From contig CANEVG010000016.1 of assembly GCA_947442095.1 (NCBI GenBank), forward strand, positions 1 through 19,823: 19,823 nucleotides of DNA, in the 5' to 3' direction. Below, in pieces: positions 7,977 through 15,584 of this stretch. The notes beneath the pieces are model-generated. The model was not told the DNA's origin. It did not search any database and saw only the letters and a program-made list of their open reading frames with translations. The DNA is from Sphingomonadaceae bacterium (GTDB lineage: Bacteria > Pseudomonadota > Alphaproteobacteria > Sphingomonadales > Sphingomonadaceae). Both the position numbers and the translations under genes were made by a program. How positions within the stretch are numbered: position 1 is the stretch's first letter; each line of letters opens with the position of its first letter.

Positions 7977-9042
7977 ATATTCGCCCGTTTTCTGGTGGTG
8001 ATGGAGGTGATGGTATTTGGTGTGCTAATGAGTTTGTACCGAGCGGCGCAACAAGCATCGACTACAGCCTCGACGCTGTCCCAAACGGTGAAGTTGAGTT
8101 CGTTCTGGCGGAGATATTGCCAGACGCTTTCTACCGGGTTCAATTCTGGACAATTGGGCGGGAGCGGCATCAGGGTGATGTTGTCGGGCACCCGCAGTCG
8201 TCCGCCGGTTTGGTGCCAACCCGCACCGTCGCGTACGACCACGGCATGCGCGCCAGGCGCGACATGGAAACTGATCTCGTCGAGGTGCAGGCTCATTGCT
8301 TCGGCATTGATGCACCCCGTCACCAGGCCAGCACCGACCCCGCGTGCGGCGCAAACGGCACCGAACATCCAGACCGAACCGTGGCGCAGGTCGCGCAACC
8401 TTGGCGGCCTTGAGCCGCGCTGGGCCCAGATATAGGTGAGCGATCCTTTTTGCCCGACCCGTGCTTCGTCCTGAAACCATACTTCGATTGGCTTGTCTTT
8501 GGCGTGGGCTGGTAGCAGCGCGTTCAGGTCGGCCGTGAAGTTTTCTAAAATTCTCCTGCGCTTGTAGCGCTTGTTTGGGATGGCGCGGACGCGGCGTCAG
8601 CCGCGACAGGCCTAGGGCGTGCAGCAGCTTGGCAACTGTCCGCTCAGCCATCGTCACCTCGAAGCGCTCCTTGATAACCCGCTGCATATCGGCGCAGCGC
8701 CATCGCACAACGCCATCTTTGGCAAGGTCGGGGCCTGTCAGCACGATCTGCTTAAACTCCTGCTTTTGCGCCGCCGTCAGCAGCTTTGCAGGCCCGCCGG
8801 CATGCCGGTTCGACAACGCCGCAAGACTGCCCTCGTTGTAGCGATGCACCCAGTCGCGCAAAGTCTGCCGGTCTATCCCGCACGTCCATCCCGCACGTCC
8901 GAGCCGCCGTCGTACGATCCACGCCCTCCACCACAAGCGCCAGGGCCAGCATCCGACGTGCCGCTGCTCCATCCCGGCTCGCCGCAGCCGCAGCACGCAA
9001 ACCCGCAGCATCCAGTTCGTTCCGCACTATTCCAACCGCCAT
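7964..9042 (-). pseudogene. IS630-family transposase, frameshifted
   Basis: This is the remnant of a DDE transposase of about 350 residues. The likely start is the ATG at 9042 (MAVGIVRNEL), preceded by GGGAGGGG. The first ~50 residues, ending in the helix-turn-helix region TAARTCGMD, are in one frame. The reading then continues in a second frame with IDRQTLRDWVHRYNEGSLAA and the downstream helices through KQALQAQENFRK. The catalytic part is in a third frame: EVWFQDEARVGQ (first Asp), VVRDGAGWH (second Asp) and LNPVESVWQYLR (Glu). The first frame change is explained by a perfect 13-bp tandem duplication (8875-8900). The second lies at the A4 run at 8541-8544 (minus-strand reading), where about two bases appear lost. 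The catalytic triad is intact, but no full-length product is expected. Confidence 0.88.
8875..8900. repeat. 13-bp tandem duplication in the transposase
   Basis: ATCCCGCACGTCC occurs twice back to back (8875-8887 and 8888-8900) with no mismatch. Removing one copy restores the reading from TAARTCG directly into IDRQTLRDW, which is the normal IS630-family sequence. The duplication is therefore the inactivating change and looks like recent replication slippage. Confidence 0.9.
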
Positions 9043-9109
9043 AATCCCCTCCCGCAAAGTCTCCGCCGAAACGAACCATAGAGCGAACGGTTTGGGGACC
9101 CTGCAGCAA

Positions 9110-9132
9110 GTCAGGGCGTCAGACGAGTGGTA
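9110..9132 (-). repeat. IS630 terminal inverted repeat (transposase 5' side)
   Basis: This repeat matches 7954-7976 in inverted orientation at 20 of 23 positions and ends in TGGTA on the plus strand. It lies about 68 bp upstream of the transposase start codon. Confidence 0.85.
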
Positions 9133-9265
9133 TAGCCCGTCGTCTCAGCAGCCATGGGCGGCAGTGGCCGCCGCTGCGTTCTGCTCTGGGAGTGCAAGAT
9201 CCGGCCGCGCGCAGACGCAGCGCCTCGACAGGGGCAAGTTAATGGTATGGGTCGCTTTTTTGCTG
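9133..9265. other. Short spacer between IS630 and efflux operon 3' end
   Basis: These 133 bp lie downstream of the EmrB-like gene, with no gene recognised. GGCGGC (9157-9162) and GCCGCC (9167-9172) form a perfect 6-bp stem with a 4-nt loop. No T-run follows on either strand, so a terminator role is uncertain. Confidence 0.35.
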
Positions 9266-10789
9266 TCAGTGCGCTGCGCTGAGATCGACCCCGTCGCGTG
9301 GGCGAGGGGCTAGCCAGACCAGCGCTGCCGCAACTGCGAAGAGAGCCGCGCAACCCCAGAAGATCGTGTTCGTGGCAAGTGTAACACTTTCCGTCTGCAC
9401 GAGCCGTTCCAGCACCATCCGCCCTTGTTCGGCCGACATTGCGGTACCCGGTGGCAGCGGATGCACCAGGCCGGCGAGATTCTCATGCTCGATTTTGGCC
9501 TCCTGCTCCCACAGCGTCGTCGCCAGCGAGGTGGCAAATGCACCGGCCAGCGTGCGCACGAAGTTCTGCAATCCGGCCGCTGACGCCGTCTGGTCAGGTC
9601 GCACCGATCCCAGCGCCAGAGAGGTTGTGCCTATGAAGAAGAACGGCATGCCAAGACCTTGGAGAAACTGCGGCAAAGAGATCTTGAAGAAGTCCATCTG
9701 GCTGACCCAGTCGGTACGCAGCAGCGACATCGCGCCGAGCCACAGGACACCGAAGGTGATCAGCCGCCGCACATCATTGCTCGCCATCATGCCCGCTGCG
9801 ACAGGCGCCATCAGCACGGCCAGCACGCCGACGAAGGCCGTGGCATAGCCTGCATAGGTTGCGGTGTAGCCAAGGTTTGTCTGCAGAAAGAGCGGGATCA
9901 CCACGATGCCGGAGAAGAACGCGGCGTAAGCTAGGCTCTGCACCACGACGGCGACCGTGTACCCGCGCGAGGCAAAGACCGAGAGATCGACCACCGGATT
10001 GCGTTCGGTTAGCTCCCAGATCAGGAATGCGGCAAACCCGACGACCGCAATGACGGCAAGCGCGCAGATGAACGGGCTGGCGAACCAGTCTGAATTGCGC
10101 CCCTCATCGAGAAGGATCTGCAGTGCGCCGACCCAGACGATCAGCAGCGCAAGGCCGACATAGTCGATCGGTTTGCGCACCGTGGGCGTTTCAAAGCGCC
10201 GGACATAGCGCAGCGCAAACACGGTGCAGAACGCCACGACCGGCAAATTGATGAAGAAGATCCAGTGCCAGCCCCAGCTGTCCGAAATGGAGCCGCCAAA
10301 AATCGGCCCGAGGATCGGGGCCACGACCACCGTCATGGCCCATAGCGCCAGCGCCATCGCCTGCTTTTCTTTGGGGAAAACACGCACCATCAGCGTCTGC
10401 GACATCGGCATGATCGGCCCGCCGCTCAGCCCCTGGAAAATCCGGAACACGATCAGCGCTTCGAGGCTGCGCGAGAGCCCGCATAGCAGCGAGAACAGCG
10501 CGAAGCCGATGATCGCGGTCAGAAACACGCGCACTGCACCAAAGCGCGCGGCCAGCCAGCCCGAAAGCGGCACGCAGATTGCCTCGGCCACCGCATAAGA
10601 CGTGATGACCCAGGTGCCTTGCGAGGGCGAGACAGCAAGGCTGCCGGCAATGTGTGGCACCGATACGTTGGCAATGGTGATATCGAGCACCACCACGAAA
10701 TTCGCGAGCGCGAGGCTGAGCCCGGCGAGCGCGAGCTGGCGACCCTTGAGCGGTGCGGGCTCCGCTGAAAGCTTAAGGGTATCGGCCAC
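9266..10789 (-). CDS. DHA2-family MFS multidrug efflux transporter, EmrB/QacA type
   Basis: An inner-membrane proton-driven drug exporter of 507 residues with about 14 hydrophobic segments, the usual DHA2 layout. Characteristic pieces are LDITIANVSVP in helix 1, GWLAARFGAVR (loop 2-3, motif A region) and GLSGGPIMPMSQ, the EmrB-type motif with the Pro-x-x-Ser-Gln core. GPIFGGSISDSWGWHWIFFINLP precedes helix 6. The start is GTG at 10789, one base after the stop of the EmrA-like adaptor gene, so the two are tightly coupled. With the adaptor and the outer-membrane lipoprotein it would form a three-part pump that expels hydrophobic compounds across both membranes. Substrates cannot be deduced. Confidence 0.93.
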   Translation of the reverse strand: MADTLKLSAEPAPLKGRQLALAGLSLALANFVVVLDITIANVSVPHIAGSLAVSPSQGTWVITSYAVAEAICVPLSGWLAARFGAVRVFLTAIIGFALFSLLCGLSRSLEALIVFRIFQGLSGGPIMPMSQTLMVRVFPKEKQAMALALWAMTVVVAPILGPIFGGSISDSWGWHWIFFINLPVVAFCTVFALRYVRRFETPTVRKPIDYVGLALLIVWVGALQILLDEGRNSDWFASPFICALAVIAVVGFAAFLIWELTERNPVVDLSVFASRGYTVAVVVQSLAYAAFFSGIVVIPLFLQTNLGYTATYAGYATAFVGVLAVLMAPVAAGMMASNDVRRLITFGVLWLGAMSLLRTDWVSQMDFFKISLPQFLQGLGMPFFFIGTTSLALGSVRPDQTASAAGLQNFVRTLAGAFATSLATTLWEQEAKIEHENLAGLVHPLPPGTAMSAEQGRMVLERLVQTESVTLATNTIFWGCAALFAVAAALVWLAPRPRDGVDLSAAH

Positions 10790-10790
10790 C

Positions 10791-11954
10791 TCACTCAGTT
10801 CCGGTGTCGATCGTCGCGGTCATCGACAGGCCGACGCGCAGCGGGTGCTCCTTGAGCTCCTTGGGATCGATCGCGATGCGCACTGGCAGCCGCTGCACGA
10901 CCTTGATCCAGTTGCCCGTGGCGTTCTGCGCCGGGATCAGCGCCATGGCCGAGCCGGTGCTGCCGGAAAAGCCCACCACGCGGCCATGATAAACCACTTT
11001 GCCGCCATAGAGATCGGAGGTCACTTCCGCACTTTGCCCCGGGCGCACGCGGCGCAGCTGGCTTTCCTTGAAATTGGCGTCAACATGCGCGTCACCGATG
11101 GGGACGATGGTCATCAGCGGAACGCCTGATGCGACCCGCTGGCCGACCTGCACCGAACGCTGCGTCACCACGCCGTCCATCGGCGCGCGGATCACCGTAC
11201 GCGCCAGATCGAGCCGGGCGCGCTCTAGTCGCGCCTTCGCGGCCAGCACATCAGGATTGGCGGAGGGCGGCGTCCCGCCGACCAGCGCAGCATTTGCGCT
11301 GTATTGCCCCTCAGCCGAACCGCGTCCGGCGCGCGCCTGTGCCAGATCGGCCTGAGCAACCGCGAGCTGCCCTTGCGCCCCGGCAAAAGCGTTGCGCGCA
11401 CTCGAGAGTTCCTCTCCCGAAACCGCGCCGCCTGAAACGAGCGCCTCGCGCCGCGTGAGATCGAGCCGCGCACGGGCGAGATTGGCGCTTGCGACGCTGA
11501 TGAGCGCCTGCTTGCGGCGGATATCGGCATCGCTGGCAGAAACCTGCGCGCTGAGCGCCGTGCCGGTGGCGACCGTCTGGTTCGCGCGGCGCAGCGCCTG
11601 CGCGACCGCCGCCTCGGCCTCAGCGACGGCGATCCGGGCGTCGGCCTGATCGAGTTCCACTAGCACATCGCCCTTGCGCACGCTTTTGGTGTCGAACGCC
11701 GCGACCTTGATCACCGTACCCCCGGCCAGCGCCGTCACGGGCGCGACTTCGGCGTTCACGTAGGCGTTGTCGGTTTCGACATAGCGCCCGCCCGTCAGCC
11801 ACGAATACCCGGTATAGGCCAGCGCAGCTATGCCAACGACCGTGCCGAGCACCAAGAAGCCGCGCTTGCGTGCGCTTGTGGCGGGGGGCGCTTTCTCGCC
11901 AATGTCTCCGGGGGTGTCTTCCACAACGAGGATCTGCGGATCGCGGTCGGCCAT
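10791..11954 (-). CDS. HlyD/EmrA-type periplasmic adaptor of efflux pump
   Basis: A membrane-fusion protein of about 387 residues linking the EmrB-like transporter to the outer-membrane channel. A cytoplasmic N-tail of ~30 residues is followed by one transmembrane helix (FLVLGTVVGIAALAYTGYSWL). Next comes a first lipoyl half (VTALAGGTVIKVAAFDTKSVRKGDVL) and a long Ala/Arg/Gln-rich coiled coil (about 100-230). The second lipoyl half is TVIRAPMDGVVTQRSVQVGQRV, followed by a beta-barrel. The segment ALIPAQNATGNWIKVVQRLP is a hallmark of EmrA-type adaptors. I choose the ATG at 11954 because AAGGA lies about 8 nt upstream. In-frame ATGs at 11972 and 12005 have poorer sites, and the latter would overlap the upstream gene. 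The gap to the lipoprotein gene is then 22 bp. Confidence 0.92.
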   Translation of the reverse strand: MADRDPQILVVEDTPGDIGEKAPPATSARKRGFLVLGTVVGIAALAYTGYSWLTGGRYVETDNAYVNAEVAPVTALAGGTVIKVAAFDTKSVRKGDVLVELDQADARIAVAEAEAAVAQALRRANQTVATGTALSAQVSASDADIRRKQALISVASANLARARLDLTRREALVSGGAVSGEELSSARNAFAGAQGQLAVAQADLAQARAGRGSAEGQYSANAALVGGTPPSANPDVLAAKARLERARLDLARTVIRAPMDGVVTQRSVQVGQRVASGVPLMTIVPIGDAHVDANFKESQLRRVRPGQSAEVTSDLYGGKVVYHGRVVGFSGSTGSAMALIPAQNATGNWIKVVQRLPVRIAIDPKELKEHPLRVGLSMTATIDTGTE

Positions 11955-11976
11955 GGGGTGGTCCTTGGTCATATTG

Positions 11977-13398
11977 TCATGCCGCAGGGGCGTATCCGCC
12001 GCCAAGCGCGCGGATGAGGTCTACATTTAGGGTTATCGCCCGCGCATCGAGCGCGGCGACAAGCTGGCGGGTGCGCAGCAACGCATCCTCGGCTGAAAGC
12101 ACCGCGAGATAGGGCGAGAGCCCGCCTTCATACCGGCGGCGCGCGATGGCATAGGCTTCTTCGGCTGCAGCGCGCGCGGCGCGGGCCTCAGACTGCCGCG
12201 TCGCCAAGGCGCGCCGCGATGCGGCAGCATCAGCCACTTCGTTCAGCGCGCGGATCAGGGTCTGGTTATACTGCGCCACCGCCTCGTCATAATCGGCGCG
12301 GGCCGCTCGGTAATTGCCCGTGATGCGTCCGCCGGAGAAGATCGGCAGACTGATCGCGGCCCCTACCTGTCCGACGTCCGATCCGCGCGCCGTGAGGTTG
12401 CCAAGGCCGAGCGACTGGAGCCCCAGGAAGCCGACAAGATTGACGTTGGGATAGAAGCCCGCGCGCGCTTCGGTGATCCGCGCGGCAGCGGCCTCGGCGC
12501 GCAGCCGCGCTGTAGCAATATCCGCCCGGCGGCCAACCAGATCGAGTGCCAGCGATGCAGGCAGACCGGCAGCGGGCAGGGCCTTCATCGAGGGCAGGGC
12601 AATGTTTGCGCCGCGATCCGGCCCCGCGCCCAGCAGCGCGGCGATGCGGTTGCGCGTGAGTGCGATGCCTTCATCGGTCGCGACCAGATCGGCGCGCGCC
12701 AGCGGCACGGCGGATTCGGCCTGGCGCAGTTCTCCGCGCGTATCGAGCCCGCTGGCCACCCGGCGTGCGACCAGCGCGGCGACTTCCTCACGCTGGTGCA
12801 CTGCCGCCAGTTCCACCTCGCGCTGCGCGGCGAGGCGCGCCAGATCGGCGTAGGCCGCGGCGACCGATGTCGCTATGGCGAGCCGGGCCGCGCGCGCTTC
12901 GATGGCTGCGGCCTCACGTTCAGACGTGGCGGCGCGCAGCGCGGCGCTGTTGCGGCCGAAGAAATCGATCTCGTAGCTCAGATCCAGCGCGGCGCGGCCG
13001 GTATCGTTATAGCCCTTGGGCACGAACTGGGGCGGAATGCCGTTGTTGTAGCTCTGTTTGAGCGCGGCGACGTTGCCGCCTGCGGAAAGCGCGGGCAGCT
13101 GCGCCGCGCCTGCACTTTGCGCGAAGGCTGCTGCTTTCCGCACGCGGGCATCGGCCATGGCCAGCGTCGGCGACCCGGCCAGCGCTTCCTCGATCAGGGC
13201 AGAAAGCTGGGCGTCGCCATAACCCTGCCACCAGGTTTCACCGGGCCATGGTGCGGCGGGGCCATCTGTCACCACGCTGCTGCCGAGCGAATCAGCGGCG
13301 CGCAGTTCCAAGCGTGGCCCGATCTCGGGCATGGCCGCGCAGCCAGTGATCGCGGCCGAGCCCGCCAGCAGCGCCGCAATCCGGAAAAGGAAACCCAT
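11977..13398 (-). CDS. NodT-family outer-membrane efflux lipoprotein (TolC-like)
   Basis: The outer-membrane channel subunit of a tripartite efflux pump, about 473 residues. The start at 13398 gives a classic lipoprotein signal, MGFLFRIAALLAGSAAITGC, with the acylated cysteine at residue 20. A longer in-frame ORF reaching 13542 would run across the divergent regulator's start region and bury this signal, so I reject it. Two repeated outer-membrane efflux domains follow, rich in Ala/Arg coiled-coil helices. Examples are WWQGYGDAQLSALIEEAL near the N-terminus, LDLSYEIDFFGRNSAALRAA, and LPIFSGGRITGNYRAARADY in the second half. It is first in the efflux operon and is followed by the EmrA-like gene. 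Confidence 0.93.
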   Translation of the reverse strand: MGFLFRIAALLAGSAAITGCAAMPEIGPRLELRAADSLGSSVVTDGPAAPWPGETWWQGYGDAQLSALIEEALAGSPTLAMADARVRKAAAFAQSAGAAQLPALSAGGNVAALKQSYNNGIPPQFVPKGYNDTGRAALDLSYEIDFFGRNSAALRAATSEREAAAIEARAARLAIATSVAAAYADLARLAAQREVELAAVHQREEVAALVARRVASGLDTRGELRQAESAVPLARADLVATDEGIALTRNRIAALLGAGPDRGANIALPSMKALPAAGLPASLALDLVGRRADIATARLRAEAAAARITEARAGFYPNVNLVGFLGLQSLGLGNLTARGSDVGQVGAAISLPIFSGGRITGNYRAARADYDEAVAQYNQTLIRALNEVADAAASRRALATRQSEARAARAAAEEAYAIARRRYEGGLSPYLAVLSAEDALLRTRQLVAALDARAITLNVDLIRALGGGYAPAA

Positions 13399-13488
13399 GC
13401 GCAAGCGATGACACCTAAATGACAGTACGGTTCGGTCACTAACGCGATGCCCGCTTGCTTTGGCGGTGTCAAGTGCTAGGTGTACGGA
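13399..13488. promoter_or_regulatory. Divergent promoter/operator region, efflux operon versus TetR regulator
   Basis: Ninety bases separate the two start codons. A 21-bp direct repeat occurs at 13424-13444 and 13481-13501 and shares GTACGG, three variable bases, then GGTCACTAACG. The first copy overlaps an imperfect palindrome at 13420-13438 with TGAC/GTCA ends and matching inner GnACnGTnC, a shape typical of TetR operators. The second copy overlaps the regulator's own start codon. This suggests the TetR protein represses both the efflux operon and itself (inference). Confidence 0.6.
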
Positions 13489-14118
13489 ATGGTCACTAAC
13501 GTACGGTTGGGGCGGACAAGTCCGGACGAGCGACGCGAGCATATACTCGCTGTTGCCGACGAGGCGTTTACCCTTGAGGGCTACGGCGTGACCTCAATGT
13601 CCACCATCGCTGCGCGGCTTGGCGGCTCCAAGGCCACGCTCTACAAGTACTTCCCCTCGAAGGAGGAACTTTTCGCAGCCGTGATGCAACGCAAGTGCGA
13701 GGCGGTGATTGGTCCGCTCGAGGAGATGGCCGTCGCTGCAAGCGATCCGGCAAAGTTGCTGCAAGCGTTCGGCACGTTCTTCCTGACCCGGCTGTGCCAG
13801 CCTGACGCCATCGACATCAACCGCACGGTCCACGGCGAAGGCCAACGCTTTCCGGAAATCGCCCACGCCTTCTTCGCCAATGGGCCGGAAGCTGCGTATG
13901 CCATTCTTGTTCCCGCACTTCGCCGCTTTGCCACAGCAGGATTGATCCATTGCCCTGATCCGCGCCTTGCCGCCGAACAGTTCCTCGGCATGGTGCGCGG
14001 CGATATCCACATGCGCGTTTCGTGTGGGCTTGTTCCTCCGCCTACGGAGGCAGAGATCGAACGACAGGTTTCCCATGCTGTGCGCATCTTCGTGCGCGGT
14101 ATCGCGCGCGAGGCTTGA
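13489..14118 (+). CDS. TetR/AcrR-family repressor, AefR-like C-terminal domain
   Basis: A transcriptional repressor of 209 residues. Residues ~12-58 form the TetR DNA-binding domain, with the helix-turn-helix region GVTSMSTIAARLGGSKATLYKYFPSKEELF. The C-terminal ligand/dimer domain contains RTVHGEGQRFPEIAHAFF and resembles the AefR-like (TetR_C_7) type often found beside efflux pumps. An in-frame GTG at 13480 would add three residues. I prefer the ATG at 13489, though neither has a strong ribosome-binding site. The gene is divergent from the NodT-EmrA-EmrB operon, and one copy of the shared direct repeat overlaps its start. It is therefore very probably the local, self-regulating repressor of that pump. 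The inducer is unknown. Confidence 0.9.
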   Translation: MVTNVRLGRTSPDERREHILAVADEAFTLEGYGVTSMSTIAARLGGSKATLYKYFPSKEELFAAVMQRKCEAVIGPLEEMAVAASDPAKLLQAFGTFFLTRLCQPDAIDINRTVHGEGQRFPEIAHAFFANGPEAAYAILVPALRRFATAGLIHCPDPRLAAEQFLGMVRGDIHMRVSCGLVPPPTEAEIERQVSHAVRIFVRGIAREA

Positions 14119-14204
14119 CCACACGCCCCCCGCGCGGGCACACTCGGCGTAGGTCGTAATCCTATCGATTTTGGCATTGCGGCTGACGACAAAGAGGAGA
14201 GGCC

Positions 14205-14579
14205 ATGTTTTCGCACGTTATGCTGGGCAGCAACGATATCCAGCGCTCCAAGACCTTCTATGATGCCACATTTGCGGCCATTGGCGGCAATCCCGGCATG
14301 GTCGACCCCAAGGGCCGGCTTATCTATGCGCACGGCGGCAGCATGTTCCTGCTCACCCCGCCGATCAACGGCGAGCCCGCCACGCCCGCAAATGGCGGCA
14401 CGGTTGGTTTTGCGATGACGCCCGAGCAGGCCGATGCTTGGCATGCCGCCGGCTGCGCCAATGGCGGCACCACCTGCGAAGACCCGCCTGGCCCTCGCGA
14501 AGGCTCGCCGTTCTACCTAGCCTATCTGCGCGATCCGGATGGCAACAAGCTGTGCGCGCTGCACGTGATCGGCAGCTGA
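14205..14579 (+). CDS. VOC-fold (glyoxalase/bleomycin resistance-like) protein
   Basis: A small cytoplasmic protein of 124 residues with the vicinal-oxygen-chelate fold. The N-terminal half, MFSHVMLGSNDIQRSKTFYD, and the C-terminal FYLAYLRDPDGNKLCALH are the two typical beta-alpha-beta landmarks. His4 and a late metal-ligand position may bind a metal, but the exact ligands are uncertain. A strong GAGGAGAGG ribosome-binding site precedes the ATG. The next gene, S-formylglutathione hydrolase, starts 16 bp downstream, so they are likely cotranscribed. VOC proteins are common next to glutathione-dependent formaldehyde genes in alphaproteobacteria, which suggests an accessory detoxification role (inference). 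No specific reaction can be assigned. Confidence 0.87.
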   Translation: MFSHVMLGSNDIQRSKTFYDATFAAIGGNPGMVDPKGRLIYAHGGSMFLLTPPINGEPATPANGGTVGFAMTPEQADAWHAAGCANGGTTCEDPPGPREGSPFYLAYLRDPDGNKLCALHVIGS

Positions 14580-14595
14580 GAGGACTGAGGCTGTC

Positions 14596-15441
14596 ATGAC
14601 GCTCGAAACCGTATCGACCAGCAAAGCGCACGGCGGCACGCTGGGCGTCTACAAGCACGCCTCAACCGCGACGGGGACGGGAATGACCTTTTCGGTCTTC
14701 CTGCCCCCGCAGGCGGAATCGGGAGCCAAACTCCCGGTCCTGCTCTATCTTTCAGGCCTAACCTGCACCCACGCCAATGTGACCGACAAAGGCGAATACC
14801 GCCGCATCTGCGCCGAGCTCGGCCTGATCTTCGTCGCGCCCGACACCAGCCCGCGCGGGGAGGATGTGGCCGATGATCCTGCTGGCGCCTATGATTTCGG
14901 GCTCGGCGCGGGCTTCTATGTCAATGCCACCGAAGCGCCTTTCGCGGCGCATTATCATATGTGGGATTACATCGCCTGCGAACTGCCCGCGCTGCTGGCA
15001 GAGCACTTCCCCATCGATTCCGCACGCATGGGCATCACCGGCCATTCGATGGGCGGCCACGGCGCGCTGACTTTAGGGCTAAGCTATCCCGAAATGTTCA
15101 AGTCGCTTTCCGCTTTCGCGCCAATCGTTGCGCCGGGGCAAGTGCCCTGGGGCCATAAGGCGCTTGGCGGCTATCTGGGTGCAGACCCAGCCAAGTGGCG
15201 CGCGCACGATGCTGTCGCGCTGATCGAGGACGGCAAGCGGCCGGCGGGCGAGATTCTGGTCGATCAGGGTGCGGCGGATTCGTTCCTGGTCGAACAATTG
15301 CGGCCCGAACTGCTGGACGCGGCCTGCAAGTCGGCCGGGATCGACCTGACGCTGCGGATGCAGCCGGGTTATGATCACAGCTACAACTTCATCTCCAGCT
15401 TCATGCAAGACCACATCCGCTGGCACGCCGCGCGGCTTTAG
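14596..15441 (+). CDS. fghA: S-formylglutathione hydrolase
   Basis: The last step of glutathione-dependent formaldehyde oxidation: hydrolysis of S-formylglutathione to formate and glutathione, in the cytoplasm. The 281-residue alpha/beta-hydrolase has the family's typical length. LYLSGLTCTHANVTDKGEYRR carries the conserved LSGLTC segment. The nucleophile elbow is GHSMGG with Ser151, the acid is Asp228 in DQGAADSFL, and the base is His261 in GYDHSYNF. PDTSPRGEDVADDP is also characteristic of esterase D/FGH proteins. AGGA lies shortly upstream of the ATG. The partner dehydrogenase (adhC/frmA) is not in this window. Confidence 0.95.
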   Translation: MTLETVSTSKAHGGTLGVYKHASTATGTGMTFSVFLPPQAESGAKLPVLLYLSGLTCTHANVTDKGEYRRICAELGLIFVAPDTSPRGEDVADDPAGAYDFGLGAGFYVNATEAPFAAHYHMWDYIACELPALLAEHFPIDSARMGITGHSMGGHGALTLGLSYPEMFKSLSAFAPIVAPGQVPWGHKALGGYLGADPAKWRAHDAVALIEDGKRPAGEILVDQGAADSFLVEQLRPELLDAACKSAGIDLTLRMQPGYDHSYNFISSFMQDHIRWHAARL

Positions 15442-15584
15442 GGATTGGCTCCCCGGCTCTCTCCCCTTCAGAGGAGAGATACGAAGGCTTGTTGCGAGGC
15501 GCATAGCCGAAGTTCAGAGGGGCGCGTTCACAGCAATCCCCTCTCCCGACCCTCTCCCCTCAACGGAAGAGGGCTTTGAAGGTC
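15442..15584. terminator. Hairpin-rich spacer between convergent fghA and nusB
   Basis: A 143-bp spacer between convergent genes. It contains two stem-loops: TCTCTCC/GGAGAGA (15458-15464 with 15473-15479, 8-nt loop) and CCCTCT/AGAGGG (15550-15555 with 15568-15573). CCCTCTCCC is repeated between 15539 and 15558. Neither stem is followed by a clear T-run. The composition resembles the CT-rich dispersed repeats often seen between genes in sphingomonads, so it may be a repeat that also ends transcription from both sides. Function is inferred from position. Confidence 0.45.

Larger units (their letters stand above)
7954..9132 (-). mobile_element. IS630-family insertion sequence, degenerate
   Basis: The element is about 1.18 kb, the normal IS630 size. 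Its terminal inverted repeats are at 7954-7976 and 9110-9132 and match at 20 of 23 positions. Both begin TACCA and share TCGTCT and GCCCTGAC. The outermost TA on each side fits the TA target duplication typical of this family. A single transposase reading runs on the minus strand between the repeats but is split over three frames, so the copy is probably immobile unless a complete relative supplies transposase. It sits between the catabolic block and the efflux operon, downstream of both the esterase and the EmrB-like gene, and breaks no recognised gene. Confidence 0.88.

Noticed and set aside
8521..8560. Programmed ribosomal frameshifting in the IS630 transposase
   Set aside because: Some IS630 elements use it, but here an independent 13-bp duplication already breaks the gene and the A4 run is short. 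Decay is the simpler reading.
13399..13542. N-terminal extension of the NodT-like lipoprotein
   Set aside because: It would place the lipoprotein signal peptide internally and cross the divergent regulator start and operator repeats.
14129..14138. CCCGCGCGGG palindrome after the TetR gene
   Set aside because: Only a 10-bp GC palindrome with no T-run; expected by chance in such GC-rich DNA.
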